Of a stretch of DNA of 56,995 bases, positions 11,685 to 22,858 are shown in pieces. Position 1 is the first letter of the stretch. Each line of letters begins with the position of its first letter. The notes under the pieces were generated by a model, which made no database searches, was not told the DNA's origin, and saw only the letters and a program-made list of their open reading frames with translations. A program made the position numbers and the translations under genes. This stretch comes from Vitrella brassicaformis (lineage: Eukaryota; Sar; Vitrellaceae): assembly GCA_001179505.1 (NCBI GenBank), contig CDMY01000274.1:79523-136517 (forward strand). The letters run 5' to 3'.

Positions 11685-14600
11685 CATTCTCCCTCTCTGT
11701 GTGTGTGTGCGGGTGTGCGGGTGTCTGCAGGTGATGCCCTTCTACCTGGACATCGATCCGGGTACCTGGCACTATGGGGGGCCGCCACACGCGGTCTCTA
11801 ACAGGACTGCTCGAGAGGTGAGAAGAACTGTGCGTCTCTGTGTCTGTCTGTGTGTGTGCTGGTTGACAGCCAGTGTGGTGTGTGATGACGCCTGCAGGTG
11901 TACGACGAGTACGTGCTGTCGTGCATCACGGCTGGCTCCGCCCGCTGCGCCACACAGGCCTCGGCATTCTTCTACGACACCGTCTGGTGGGCATGGTTGC
12001 ATCACAAACAGATACACATACACACAAAGAGAGACAGAGACAGAGACAGAGAGAGAATGTATGGTCACTCATCAGGGAGTGGGCGCGAGTTCTCGATGCA
12101 TGGTTCCGGGACGGAGGCACACTGCAGCAGCTGGTCTGTTGCCACGTGTGGGCTCATGGATGGATGGATGGATGGAAGTGTGGATGTCGGGTGCAGGAGG
12201 AGCCGACGAACAGCACGTTGGAATGGCTGTGGCAAGAAAGCCTCAAGGCCGACTACTGGGGCGTGACCGGCTACGTGCGCTTCACACCTCGTACCGCCAG
12301 CAGGATCGGCAGCTACTTCATCGTCCAAACACAGGCAAGCAACTCACACGCCACTGAGGTCGCCTCGTCAGTCACGTCTCTCTGCGTGTGTCCCTTTTTA
12401 TGTGTGTGTATGGGAAAAGGGCGCCACACGGGCGACGGTCAAGCTGGCAAAGTACACAGACGATGGCGGCCTCCAGTGGGACGCGAGCGCCCCCGTCGTG
12501 TGGCCCGGCCCGGAGGGCAGAGTCACCTACCCCGGCCGACCACGCACAAGGCGGCGGAAAGAGGTCAGCGGCATCAGTTCAATTCCGCCCGACTGCCCGG
12601 CCGGACGATACGTCAACACACTGGTACTCAGCCATCCATCCATCCATCCGTCCGTGAGACACATGTCTGTCTGTCTGTGTGTGTGTGTGTTTTGTGTGTT
12701 GTGTGTTGTGTGTTGTGTGTCTGTGTCTGTGGCTGTGGTTGTAGGGTCAGTGTGTGGAGTGTGATGTGGGGACGGTGAGCTCGGTCCCGAATCAGCTCAG
12801 CTGTGTGCCGTGCCGTGAGGGGTTCTTCCAGAACTCGACGGGGCAGACCGACTGTGACGTCTGCCAGGTCAGGCGGGCGGTGTCAGTCAGGTTGTCTTAT
12901 CGATCCTGCTTAGTTAGCTGCTGCCCAAATGCTTCCTCGGTTGGCAGATGGGGCACTTCTCCGGCAGCCAGGCCGCCGAATGCACCCCCTGTAGGTCAGT
13001 GAGGAAGGAGACACACACACACAACACACACACACACACAGAGAGAGAGACACACATCGACACAATTCATCCATCCATCCATTCATCCATCCATCCATCC
13101 ATGTGTGTGTTGGGTGTGGTGTTGATCGTCAGCCCAGGGTCGTACCAGGACCTGCCTGGCCAATCGGAGTGCCAGTCCTGTCCCCCTGGCTCCTTCTCCC
13201 AGGCCGGGGGCGCCAGTGAGTGCGATCTGTGCCCCTACGGCACCTTCCAGTCGGCGGCCAACTCGACCCACTGCCTCTCCTGCCCCGTCAGCAAGACGAC
13301 CCTCAGCAGGGGCGAGCGTCAGATGGGCAACTGCACCTGTGCGGAGGGGAGCTACCTGGACATCAGCAGCAACAGATGCACTTGTACGTGGGTAGGACAG
13401 CAGTCAGCCGACGACCGACAGCACAGCTAGCTGCCCATCATATCAGCCACACAGCTGTTCAGGCTGCCATGGATTGATGTGTGTGTGTGTGTGTGTGTTG
13501 GGTGGCGCAGCATGTCACGGCCGCGAGGGCCTGCAATGTCCCGGCTCGCATTCGTATGACCTGCCATTGGTGGAGCGGGTGCGTCGCTTATCGACCGAGA
13601 CAAACACAGAGCGGTGAACGGTCCATCCCCTTAATTGTTCGTGTGTGTGTGAACGCATCCGCTCAGAATTACTGGGCGGCCGAGGTGATTGACAAGTCGT
13701 CCTTCAGCGGCCTCGAGATATTCCGGTGCCTGGAGATCGACGCCTGCCCTGGTACGGCAACCCACCGACATAGTCAGTGGATTGCATGTGGTGCTGTTTG
13801 GCAGGTGGCAGCCCGGACCCCTTGCTGGCGGGTGTGATGCCCATGTGCGACGAAGGGCGAGAGGGCATCTCGTGCTCGTAGGCTGGCCGGACTGGACTGA
13901 CAGCAGGGGGGCTGGGCACGAGAGAAGGAGAGAAGCACGCCCCTCTCTCTTGTCTGTGTGGACTGGACGTACGTGTGGGTGTGTAGGTTGTGTGTGGATG
14001 GGTACTACAAGACCAACAAGCAGTGCCGCAAGTGCGACAGCAGGCACGGCACGCCCCCCATGCTCATCACGGTGCTCCTGTTGCTGCTCGCGGGGGCGCT
14101 CTTCCACATACTCGTCAACGCACCACAGACCAGAAAGGTCGGAGATATACATAGGGCGAGGGAGGGAGAGGGAGTTTCTCTCTCTGTGTGTGTGTGTGTG
14201 CAGTTGGCAGTGACGCTGAACATTTCGCTCACGCTGGGGATGCTCGTCAACTTTATGCAGAACCTCACCGTCGTACGCACACACAGAGACCATCAACAGA
14301 GAGACAGAGAGAGAGACAGAGAGAGAGACAATGGGTTAAGGTTGGCCGTGGTGTGTGTGGATGTGTGTGTGTGTGTGTGTATGTGTGTGCTGCACAGATC
14401 GGCACCTTTACCATTGCCTACCCGGAGTACGTCCACGTCCTCTTCGAGTTCACTTCTGTCTTCCGTACGTCACGCCAACACACACACACACCACACACCT
14501 TTGGTGACACGTGTGTGCAGTGCTGGACATCCAGTGGATTCGTACGGGCTGCATCCTGGGCAATGCCCCGGTGTTCGACTACGTCCTCAGGCAGATCTTC

Positions 14601-15846
14601 CCTCTCTTTCTGGTAGCCATCTTCCTCTCCCTGTGGGCCGTCTGCAAGGCTCTCAAACTCGCCGGAGTCATTCCTGGTCAGCCACGCCACACACAACCAT
14701 CGCATAGACGGATGGATGGATGAATGGATGGATGGACGCAGTGCCCACCGTCGAGGAAGGCCCCAGCGGTGTCTACGTCGGCAAGCGCTCCTCCCTCACC
14801 CGCTTCATGTTTCGCATGGTCAACAGGGAGAACCTTCGCGACGCACTGTCGGAGTTCGCCGAGAGCCGCCGACGGCAGGGATACATTGCCGGCAGCACAA
14901 GGGGCGATGACAGAGAGAGTGTCCGGGGCAGTGTCCGGGACGACTCCACTGAGTGCCCTGATAGCCCTGTCAGCCCGTTCAAGCGAGACACTGGGTCCAT
15001 CGAGGGCAGCACTTTGGCGATGGTAAGCGACCTGCTGCAGCACACAGAGGCCGATCAGCAACAGCAGCAGCAGCAGCAGCAGGGGGATGACATGACTGAC
15101 CAGAAACAACAGTACCAGCCGGGCAAAGAGACGACGGGCTTTGACAAGGTAAGCCGAGAGAGAGAAGATGGGACGGGAGGGGAGGCGAAGCAAGATGGTT
15201 GGACTGTGTGTACCTCTCTGCTCACCATCAGCAGCAGCAGCAGCGTAAGCAGCTGAGGATCAGCCCTGCCGCGGCAGACAACACCACCGACGGCACGGGT
15301 GGCGGCCCCAAGAAGTCTCCGAAAAGGGGCTTGACAAGGGCGGTGACGGCCATGAAGCTGCACGTCAAGGAAATGATCGAGTCCGACGTACGCAAGCATG
15401 ATCCATGGCATACACGCGGCACCACCCACCTGTGTACAAACGCCTCTCTCTCTCTCTGTGTGTGTCCGTGTCTGGTATGGTGCATGCAGATAACGAGTTT
15501 CGACAAGTTTCACAACAGCATCGGGCTGATGACACTCATCCTATACGTGTCATTCGTCAACAATGTCTGCAAAGCCTTCCAGGTGAAAAACTGACTGACG
15601 CCCATAGAACCTTCCACTACACAGTCACCAGATCGGTCAGCCCTTTGTGGCTGCGTATGTATGTGTGTGCAGTGCTACATCCACCCGAGCGGCCGTCGGA
15701 CTCTGCTGGCGTACCCGAGTGTGCTGTGCGATAGCGACCAATGGCGACACGTCTTTCTTCCACTCGGCCTGCTGGGGCTCTGTGTCTATGTGGTTGGCCA
15801 GTCAGCTGGCACACTGAAAAGACAGCCGGCGGGAGGTGTCGAGATG

Positions 15847-15883
<37 letters not shown>

Positions 15884-18215
15884 TGGCTGTGGTTGTTGTG
15901 CAGATCGGTGTGTATGTGTTCTTTTCTTACACGTCCATCATGGCCCCATTTCGGTTCCACAGCGCGTCCTTCAGGACACGATTCAGATTCCTCGTCTTTC
16001 GGTAGGTGAGCCCTTCCTTAGGCACCAACCACACACACACACACACACACAGCCGGCGGGTATGCACTCTCTTTCTCTGTCTCTTTCTGGTTGCAGGTTT
16101 CGGCCCGATGTGTACTGGTATGTATGTGTTTGCACGCAGGCCACTTCCGTGTCTCCTGCCTGATGCCCTGCGTGCGTGGTGTGTGTGTGGGTGTGGGTGT
16201 GGGTGTGGGTGTGGGTGTGTGCAGGTGGGGGGCGTTGCTGATGCTGAGGAATCTGCTCATCGCCACTGTCACCGCAATGACGCCCAACGATGGACAGTCA
16301 GCCAGCGAGACACCACACCACACACAGAGAGACCTGTGTATTGGCGTGTTGGTGTCTTCGGTGCAGTGTCCAGGTTCTGGTGACGCTCACGATCCTGATC
16401 ATCTCCATGGCCCTCCAGGCGAGCACTGCAACACCCACTCACACACACGCACTTTATTACGTGGATGTGTGTGACGTGCAGGCGTACTTCTGGCCGTGGT
16501 TCAGCACAGAGAACAACAGTGAGGCGGGGAGGGACGGAGGGAGAGAGGGAGGGAGGAAAGACACGGAGTGCCACTGTCTCATGCTACAGAGAGCCACTTG
16601 AATGATTCTCGTGCAAGTCCTACTCTCTGTATCTTGTGTCTGTAGTTCTGGACATTATGTTGCTGCTGGGGCTGGCCATCATGTGTGTGGCCGGCAGCTA
16701 CTTCATCGGACGCTCTGACGAAGTGGGCGAGTGGGAGACACAGAGAGAGAGGAGATCGAGCGCCTTCCGACGGACTGATGGATGTCTGTCTGTCTGTGTG
16801 CTTTGCTTAGAATGAGGCGTTCTTTGCGGCCGTGTTGGTGCTGACCATCTTCCTGAGCGTCTTCTCTGTCGTCTTGTCGGTGGTGCTGCCCCTCCTCGTG
16901 GCCAGCCATCCGACACTCAAGGACCGCCACCACAGGAGAAACAAAAAACTCGCACTCGACATGAAAATCGTCAGTCAGGGACACACAGACAGACAGACAG
17001 ACAGACAGACACACAGACAGACAGAGATGCACTCGTGAATTAAGGCTGTCTGTCTTACAACATGTGTGTGCTGCGCTATATATAGCTGGGTTACTGCCTG
17101 TCCAACACGTCCCGGAAGGCTCTTGAGGCCGACATCGCCGCCATCCCAGCATCAGACAAGTCCAAGCTGCACAGCACCATAGAAATGCTCAAGGTATGCA
17201 AGCATACCGGCAAGAGAGAGAGAGAGAGAGAGTGGCGTATCCATCTCACCATGGTGTGGATGCAGCTGGAGGTGGTTGAGCGGTCGGCATACATCAAGGC
17301 CCTCGAACACGTCTTCGGCAAAGGCGCGTGGGGCTGGGGATGGATGGATGGATGGTCCATGCAGTGCCTTCGTTCGTTGCATTGGAGTGTGCAGGCAGCG
17401 ACACGATCCCCGAGGAAGAAATGCTCAAGGAGTTCGGCATCGGAATGCGATTTAGCAAGTAACTCGGTGTCTCCCTCCCTCCCTCCCTCCCTCCCTGTCT
17501 CCCTGTCTCCCTCCCCCCCTCCCTGTCTCCCTGTCTGTCTGTCTCCCTGTCTGTCTGTCTGCCTTCACCTGTGTTGCAATGTCTGCAGGCGTCTGTCCGT
17601 CAAGGAGACTGCCTTGAGTGAGGAGCTCGTCGCATCAACCATACAGAACTTCATCCAAGAAAGGTAATCTCGGGTCGGCCCTACCAAAAAGCGACAACAG
17701 TTTGAGTGCATCCATGTCTGCAGGCGCAGCTCCTTGGCTGTGTGTCCCGACCCGCAGCGGCCGGGCACCCGCCGCAGCTCCCTGCAGCTGAGCATCCCGG
17801 AGCAGTACTCGGCTGAACAGCTCGAAGGCGGCGACCCCAACCAGCTCAGCCCACCGCAGGGTAGACGGACAAGCGGCTCCAGCATGAGCAGCCCGTCTGT
17901 GCGGCTGAGTGTGCCTCGCGACCACCAAGAGACAGAGAACGACGTGGCCACAGACAAGGACTTAAGGTAGGAGTCGGCTGCGTACCGTCTGTGGGCGTCG
18001 TAGCTGTCTGTCTGTCTGCCTGTCTGCCTGCCTGCCTGCCTGTCTGTGTGTGTGTGTGTAGGTTTGCTGCTGAGGGTGCGTTCTCCCACCCTCCGCCCTA
18101 TGATAGTGGAGATGACGATGGTGCTGAGGTGGCTGCTGATGATGCACTTGTAGGGAAACGCAGTAGCTTCCCCGTCGTGAGCTGGACGGATGAGGACCTA
18201 GAAGGACAGAGATGA
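9928..18215 (+). CDS. Receptor: PBP1/ANF-like ectodomain, GCC2/GCC3 Cys-rich repeats, polytopic membrane domain
   Basis: Forty-two exons sum to 4,545 nt (1,514 aa) with consistent phases; among them 9928-10094, 10193-10305, 10434-10473, 11310-11417, 12745-12867, 13133-13383, 13987-14137, 14521-14676, 14742-15148, 16097-16117 (21 nt), 16811-16969 and 18062-18215. The end of exon 29 (about 15792) is the least certain junction. A signal peptide precedes NPNITLLAIDSS. Residues about 38-430 have the alternating pattern of type-1 periplasmic-binding ligand domains (KVGVIGDNCPYKT; VGCSVISPIARALN). About 488-700 is Cys-rich in the CxxCxxGxF style (CPPGSFSQAGGASECDLC), like GCC2/GCC3 or TNFR-type modules. 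From about 720 there are 8-9 hydrophobic segments, interrupted by a loop (851-986) with a Gln run. Placement in plasma or vesicle membrane is inferred. The ligand and signalling output are unknown. The C-terminal half matches gene 11 (41378-48342). A 7-TM GPCR is less likely given the segment count. Confidence 0.78.
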
Positions 18216-18851
18216 TTGACAGGCGACCGAGAGAGGCCGACAGGCAGACAGACAGACAGATAGACAGGGTCTTGGCTTGGGGTCTGTTTGAAGTGTCAGT
18301 GACGGTGGTGGGGTGGGGTGTAGGGAAGGGAAGGCTGCTTGCCCTGCTCAACATATATACATACATGTGAGAACACCCGCCAGCCGGCCATCCTGATGGA
18401 TGGATGGATGCAGTCGTGTACGTCTTTCGGTGTCTCTGGGGATGGATGACGACCGATGCATCACAGACACACAGACAAGACACGAAGAAAGAATTCTGTC
18501 CGTCCGTCCGTCCCTTGTCCGTCTGTCTGTCTAGCATTCATTAGTCTGTCTGCACCCGCTCCGCCGATATACACACACACACACACCTGCGACGACACTG
18601 AAGGAATGCAATAATGCGACAATACACACACATACGCATACGCACACGCGACGCGCACCAACTAGTTAGGCAAAAGCGGTACGTGTGCATCCGTCGAAGC
18701 ATCCACGGCACCACACCACACCAAAACGTACACACACAGCGCAGCCCACTGTGTGTGGGCAAGCCTGCTAATTGGCCAGCCGCCCCGCCCCCAATTCAGC
18801 CAGCCAGCCAGCCCACGTATACACGTACCTACGCACATACGCACAGACAGC
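18216..18851. other. Repeat-rich spacer before the assembly gap
   Basis: The spacer carries short tandem repeats: ACAG units (18240-18266), GGAT units (18397-18410), GTCC units (18498-18514) and a CA run (18571-18586). No coding region or RNA gene was recognised. Confidence 0.5.
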
Positions 18852-19151
18852 NNNNNNNNNNNNNNNNNNNNNNNNNNNNNNNNNNNNNNNNNNNNNNNNN
18901 NNNNNNNNNNNNNNNNNNNNNNNNNNNNNNNNNNNNNNNNNNNNNNNNNNNNNNNNNNNNNNNNNNNNNNNNNNNNNNNNNNNNNNNNNNNNNNNNNNNN
19001 NNNNNNNNNNNNNNNNNNNNNNNNNNNNNNNNNNNNNNNNNNNNNNNNNNNNNNNNNNNNNNNNNNNNNNNNNNNNNNNNNNNNNNNNNNNNNNNNNNNN
19101 NNNNNNNNNNNNNNNNNNNNNNNNNNNNNNNNNNNNNNNNNNNNNNNNNNN
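18852..19151. other. Assembly gap (run of N)
   Basis: Three hundred unknown bases flanked by CA-rich and C-rich repeats, as expected where a microsatellite broke the assembly. The round length suggests a placeholder, so the true distance may differ. ORFs reported across it are meaningless. Confidence 0.99.
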
Positions 19152-19275
19152 CCCCCCCCCGCGGGCACCCACCCACTCCACCAAGCGACCCAGCCCTTTT
19201 TAGGCTGATCCTGATCCGGCCAGGCCATCTGTGGACCTTGACATCCATCCATCCATCGGCCCATCAGCCCATCAC

Positions 19276-21004
19276 TCAGTCGGTTTGGTTGCCGTAGACG
19301 ACAAAGAATGGGTTGAGTGTGTTCTCCTTGTTGTACCGCACCGGCTCGCCCTCTTCACACGGGGAGCCGCCTGTCGCCTGCAAACAAACATATGCACACA
19401 CGAGTGAGGTCTGCGTGTGCCTCACGTGTGTGGACATCGATTGTGTATTGGCTGTGTGTTTGCAATTGCGAGTGACCTGGACGACTCTGCCACCAGCCTC
19501 GTTGACGATGGCGTGGGCGGCGCAGGTGTCCCACTCACCTACAGGACGATACACACACACACGATAGAGGGATGGATGGACGGATGGCATCATTGCTTGT
19601 GCATGTGTGTGTTAGGTACACGTGGGTGCGAGTCGTGGGTAGACGTGAGCCGTGCCCTCAGCGACCAGCATCAGCTTGATCGACGAACTGATGCAGACAG
19701 ACACACAACGACACATACACACACACACACACACACAGACACACACATCCACGGTCTCAAGTGGCCGCCCCGCCCCCCGCCGCTCATCACGCTGTCTACA
19801 GTCCTCACTCACTGACCCGAGCGATATGAGTGTGGGGTTTTTGTACTTGCTGATGAACTCCTGGGTCTCGGGCGTGTTGTGCGACCGCGACGCCACGATG
19901 GTGAGGCCCTCGTCGGCCTTGCTGAAGGTCGCCGCCTGGATCTTCCTGACCTCGTCGTTCTCCTCCTTGTAGGCACCTGACATGCACGGACGACGACAGA
20001 CACAGACGGAGATCCCCACCAAGCTTCCACAGTGGGAGCTCCGTGTGTCTGTGTGTGTGCATGTTGTGCGTACCGAGCCCCTCTGCGGCCCAGTAAGCGA
20101 TGCCCTGTGCCGGGATGGTCACCACCCCAGCGATGGGCGTGGGGCCTTTGCAGATGCCGATGTTGACCGTGAACTGACCGTTGCCTAAACACACACACAC
20201 ACACACACGCGCATGAGAAAGCATGAATCACACGTGTGCGAAAAGCTGTCCGTCGATTGCCTACTGACGTTTGATGAACTCTTTGGTTCCATCAAGTGGG
20301 TCGACGCAGAAGTAGTACTCCCAGTTCTTGCGCTCCTCGTAGGCCAGTTTCTCGTTCTCCTCGCTGACGATGGGCACATTGGGGTAGAGGGTCGCCAGCG
20401 CCTCACAGATGACCTTGTTGGCCTCCCTGTCGGCGGCCGTCAGGGGCGAGCTGTCGCTCTTCATCTCGACCTCCCATTTGTCCTTCTCGCCCTCGTAAAT
20501 GGCCATGATGGCCGCACCAGCACGCTTGGCTATCTTGACGATCTCAAGCACGTCCACCAATGTGCTCCCGCACTGCACCTTCATCGTCGACAGCGCCAGG
20601 AAATCGCTCGTCGTGATCCCCGTGTTGGGCGCCGGGTAGCTCTTGGCCGAAACAACGGTGGATGATGAGGGGGTGGCCGATGGTTGTGCAGCAGCTGTCT
20701 GTGAAGGGGCCTCTGATGCGGGAGTCGGCATCAATGGACGCGCGAGGGGCTGGAAGAGCGCAGCAGCCTCGGGGAGCAGGGCGCTTTGACACAAAAGCCG
20801 ACGGCGGTGGGGCGCTTGGGTGTCCTGGCAAGAGGGGATCTCCCGGCGTCTGCTCCTGCTGCTGCTGCTCCTGCTGCTGCCTGTGGTGGAGAGAGCGGCA
20901 GACGGCCTCGGCAGCACCGAGACGAGGAGAAGGGCGACGATTCGGGCTGAGGCGGCTGCTCCACGGCGAGGCGATGACAGGTTTGAAAGAGGTGCCCAAT
21001 GCAT
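19276..21004 (-). CDS. 3'(2'),5'-bisphosphate nucleotidase (CysQ/SAL1, inositol monophosphatase superfamily)
   Basis: Six exons on the minus strand: 20269-21004, 20074-20184, 19817-19976, 19620-19687, 19477-19538, 19276-19377; 1,239 nt, 412 aa, all phases consistent. The family signatures are DPLDGTKEFIKR (aspartates 235 and 238 for metal binding), the upstream IVSEENE acidic motif, and CEWDTCAAHAIV (Asp362) near the C-terminus. The expected activity is Mg2+-dependent removal of the 3' phosphate from PAP or PAPS, linked to sulfate assimilation. The catalytic body starts only near residue 125. Before it lies a hydrophobic stretch (ARIVALLLVSVLPRPSAALS) and then a Ser/Arg-rich region, resembling the bipartite signal plus transit peptide of secondary plastids. 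The ATG at 21004 was chosen because it places the hydrophobic segment near the N-terminus. The open frame continues upstream antisense to gene 5, which I treat as chance. Confidence 0.9.
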
Positions 21005-21176
21005 AAGCAATGCGCGGCGTTGGGGGTGAGATCTGTCAAGGCTAAGCTTGCAAGAGGCGCTTCCAGCTGCAGTCGGCGCTTGGCGACTTCGAGTGACGCC
21101 CACACCCATCGCTGTAGTGTTTTTGTGAGCAACGAAGAGGCAGCCATTTGATTGAGGCGTCAAAGCATCGCTGCTG
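21005..21176. promoter_or_regulatory. Divergent promoter region between genes 4 and 5
   Basis: Only 172 bp separate the two start codons, which face away from each other. No TATA box and no exact GCGAGCTC copy are visible. The assignment rests on geometry. Confidence 0.35.
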
Positions 21177-22280
21177 ATGTGTGGTTCGGTGCCTGCTGAG
21201 CTGTGGCGCAGCGTTGTGCTGCCGTGCCTTCCCGTCTGTGAGCTTGTTGCCGCTCGAGCCACCGACAGATCACACGCAGCGGTGATCACGGCTGAGTTGC
21301 TTCTGCAGCGCATCGACGCCCTCCTCAGCCGCCATGGACTCACTGGCCTTATCGACATCGACCGCACCACGCCCTCTCTCAATCAGCCCGGAGGCCTTAT
21401 CGGCATGATTCTTGGCCTGCTGAGGACATGCACGGCTCAGCTGGCCGGCCGACGGCTGACGCGCTTCGGCTACTTGGTGCGATGCCTTTATGTGCTGGAG
21501 CAGGGGGGCAGTGAGTGGCGTGTGATGGGCATGGTTGTCCGGCTGGCCGCCATTTATTGGCTGACGCCCAACGGGCTGCCCTTGACCATGTGGGTGGCTC
21601 ACCTGCACAGCAAGTCGGCCTTTGATTCGGTGCCACTTGCCATGGCCATCTATCGGCTGATCGGACACCAACTGACATACAGAGGACAGCGCCTGGCGCT
21701 GCGGCGAGCCGCCAACGGAGAGTATCGGATCGGCGATTGGTCGTTTCGGGTGGTGCCGTTGGGCGAGCTGCCGGCCGACCATCCCTACCGCAGCACATAC
21801 AAGGAGAGCGACCCCGTCGTCCGGGACGACAGCTGGCTCCTCCGGTCCTCCACGGCATTCCTCACGTGGATGGTTCTGACATGGTGGCCTGGTCATGAGG
21901 GAGTGGACTACAAGGTCGTGTCGTGGGGATTCATTGGCCGTGACGACCCCCGCTATCAGAGGCTGCTGACAGCTGGCGACATCCCGGAGGAGCTGGGCAT
22001 CACAGCCGACAACCGGACTGACGACGGGGACTTGAGTCGAGCGGATCCGATTGACTGTCGTTATGTGATTGTGAGCGGCTTCCGGCCGACCGACACAGTC
22101 GCTGCCTTTGTGCGGGTGGGGTGTGGGGGCGTCGGCCTGTTAACGACCGAGCCGGCTGCTGCTGGTGCGTCTGCCTCCCTCGATGAGATTTTCCCGGTGT
22201 CGATGCCCCGGTGGCGCAGTGTGCTGAAGCGCTTCGACCTGCAGAGTGACGTCATCGACAGAGGCCATGTGATGGTGTGA
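21177..22280 (+). CDS. Orphan family protein, copy A (intronless)
   Basis: A single uninterrupted ORF of 367 aa, unusual here because nearly all other genes have introns. I do not recognise a named family. The first 40 residues (PAELWRSVVLPCLPVCELV) have an F-box-like look, but no F-box match can be claimed. The rest alternates helical segments (YLVRCLYVLEQGGSEWRVM) with a beta-rich C-terminal half ending FPVSMPRWRSVLKRFDL. It is clearly homologous to the ORF at 33687-34742 (near-identical over the first 150 residues, diverging later) and more distantly to gene 7 (27282-29060). Shared landmarks are LTGLID, LTPxxGLPL, the S-K/R-xxFDSVPLA or FHSMPAAL segment, VPLGELP/VPLSALP and the final FPVSMP/FPIAMS block. 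Function is unknown. Confidence 0.8.
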   Translation: MCGSVPAELWRSVVLPCLPVCELVAARATDRSHAAVITAELLLQRIDALLSRHGLTGLIDIDRTTPSLNQPGGLIGMILGLLRTCTAQLAGRRLTRFGYLVRCLYVLEQGGSEWRVMGMVVRLAAIYWLTPNGLPLTMWVAHLHSKSAFDSVPLAMAIYRLIGHQLTYRGQRLALRRAANGEYRIGDWSFRVVPLGELPADHPYRSTYKESDPVVRDDSWLLRSSTAFLTWMVLTWWPGHEGVDYKVVSWGFIGRDDPRYQRLLTAGDIPEELGITADNRTDDGDLSRADPIDCRYVIVSGFRPTDTVAAFVRVGCGGVGLLTTEPAAAGASASLDEIFPVSMPRWRSVLKRFDLQSDVIDRGHVMV

Positions 22281-22858
22281 CCGGTCCGACTGATGGCTGC
22301 GAGGCTCGCTCAGAACCGTAAGGACATTCTACACGTGTGATTGTGATAATATTTCAGCACTGCCTGCCTTGCCTGTTGAAGTGTGTTGTACTCGGACTGA
22401 CGACTCTTCAGCCATCAAGCGAGCCATCATGACTGTCTATGGATCAATGTCCTGCGATGCGTGCGACCGATGCTGGTCAGTGCGATGCTATGCTTCCCTC
22501 TCTCCCTCCCTCCCTCGCTCCCCTTCGGTATATCTATGGCCCATCAACCTGGCCCCTCAGATCAACGTAACAATGCACTCGTCGACCATCCACATGTTGA
22601 TGAAGCCAGGGAGAGACACATGTTGATGCAGCCAGGGAGAGACAAAAATACTCAAAGCACAAAGCCTAAGATACACGGCGCAGCCAAGCTGCCCCCCCAC
22701 CCTCGATGCGCAAAGATGGGAAATAACGCCATCCGCTGCATCGTTGCGTCCATCCATCCATCCATGAGGCCAGACACACGCAAATGAATACACACACGTA
22801 CACGACACGAAGGAGGCAAAAAGACATTCGCTCAGCCGGCCACTCAAAATCCCTGACA
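22281..22858. other. Tail-to-tail spacer between genes 5 and 6
   Basis: This 578 bp holds the 3' regions of two convergent genes. It contains a CTCC/CCCT run near 22498-22522, a 26-bp tandem duplication (listed separately) and a CATC run (22748-22765). No gene was seen. Confidence 0.5.
22592..22643. repeat. 26-bp direct tandem repeat, two copies
   Basis: Positions 22592-22617 and 22618-22643 are adjacent copies of a 26-bp unit beginning ACATGTTGATG, with one mismatch (A versus C at the 12th base). It is a simple local duplication in the spacer after gene 5. Confidence 0.85.

Noticed and set aside
12640-13100. Clustered CATC/GGAT direct repeats resembling a repeat array
   Set aside because: They are simple 4-bp microsatellites without unique spacers, so they are not CRISPR. 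The same kind occurs throughout the window.
18614-19297. ORFs of 138-227 codons on both strands around 18614-19297
   Set aside because: They consist mostly of unknown residues from the run of N.
20261-21382. Long minus-strand ORF extending gene 4 by 126 codons antisense to gene 5
   Set aside because: The extra part is the mirror of a conserved coding region (copy A) and has no signal-peptide logic. The ATG at 21004 gives a sensible leader.
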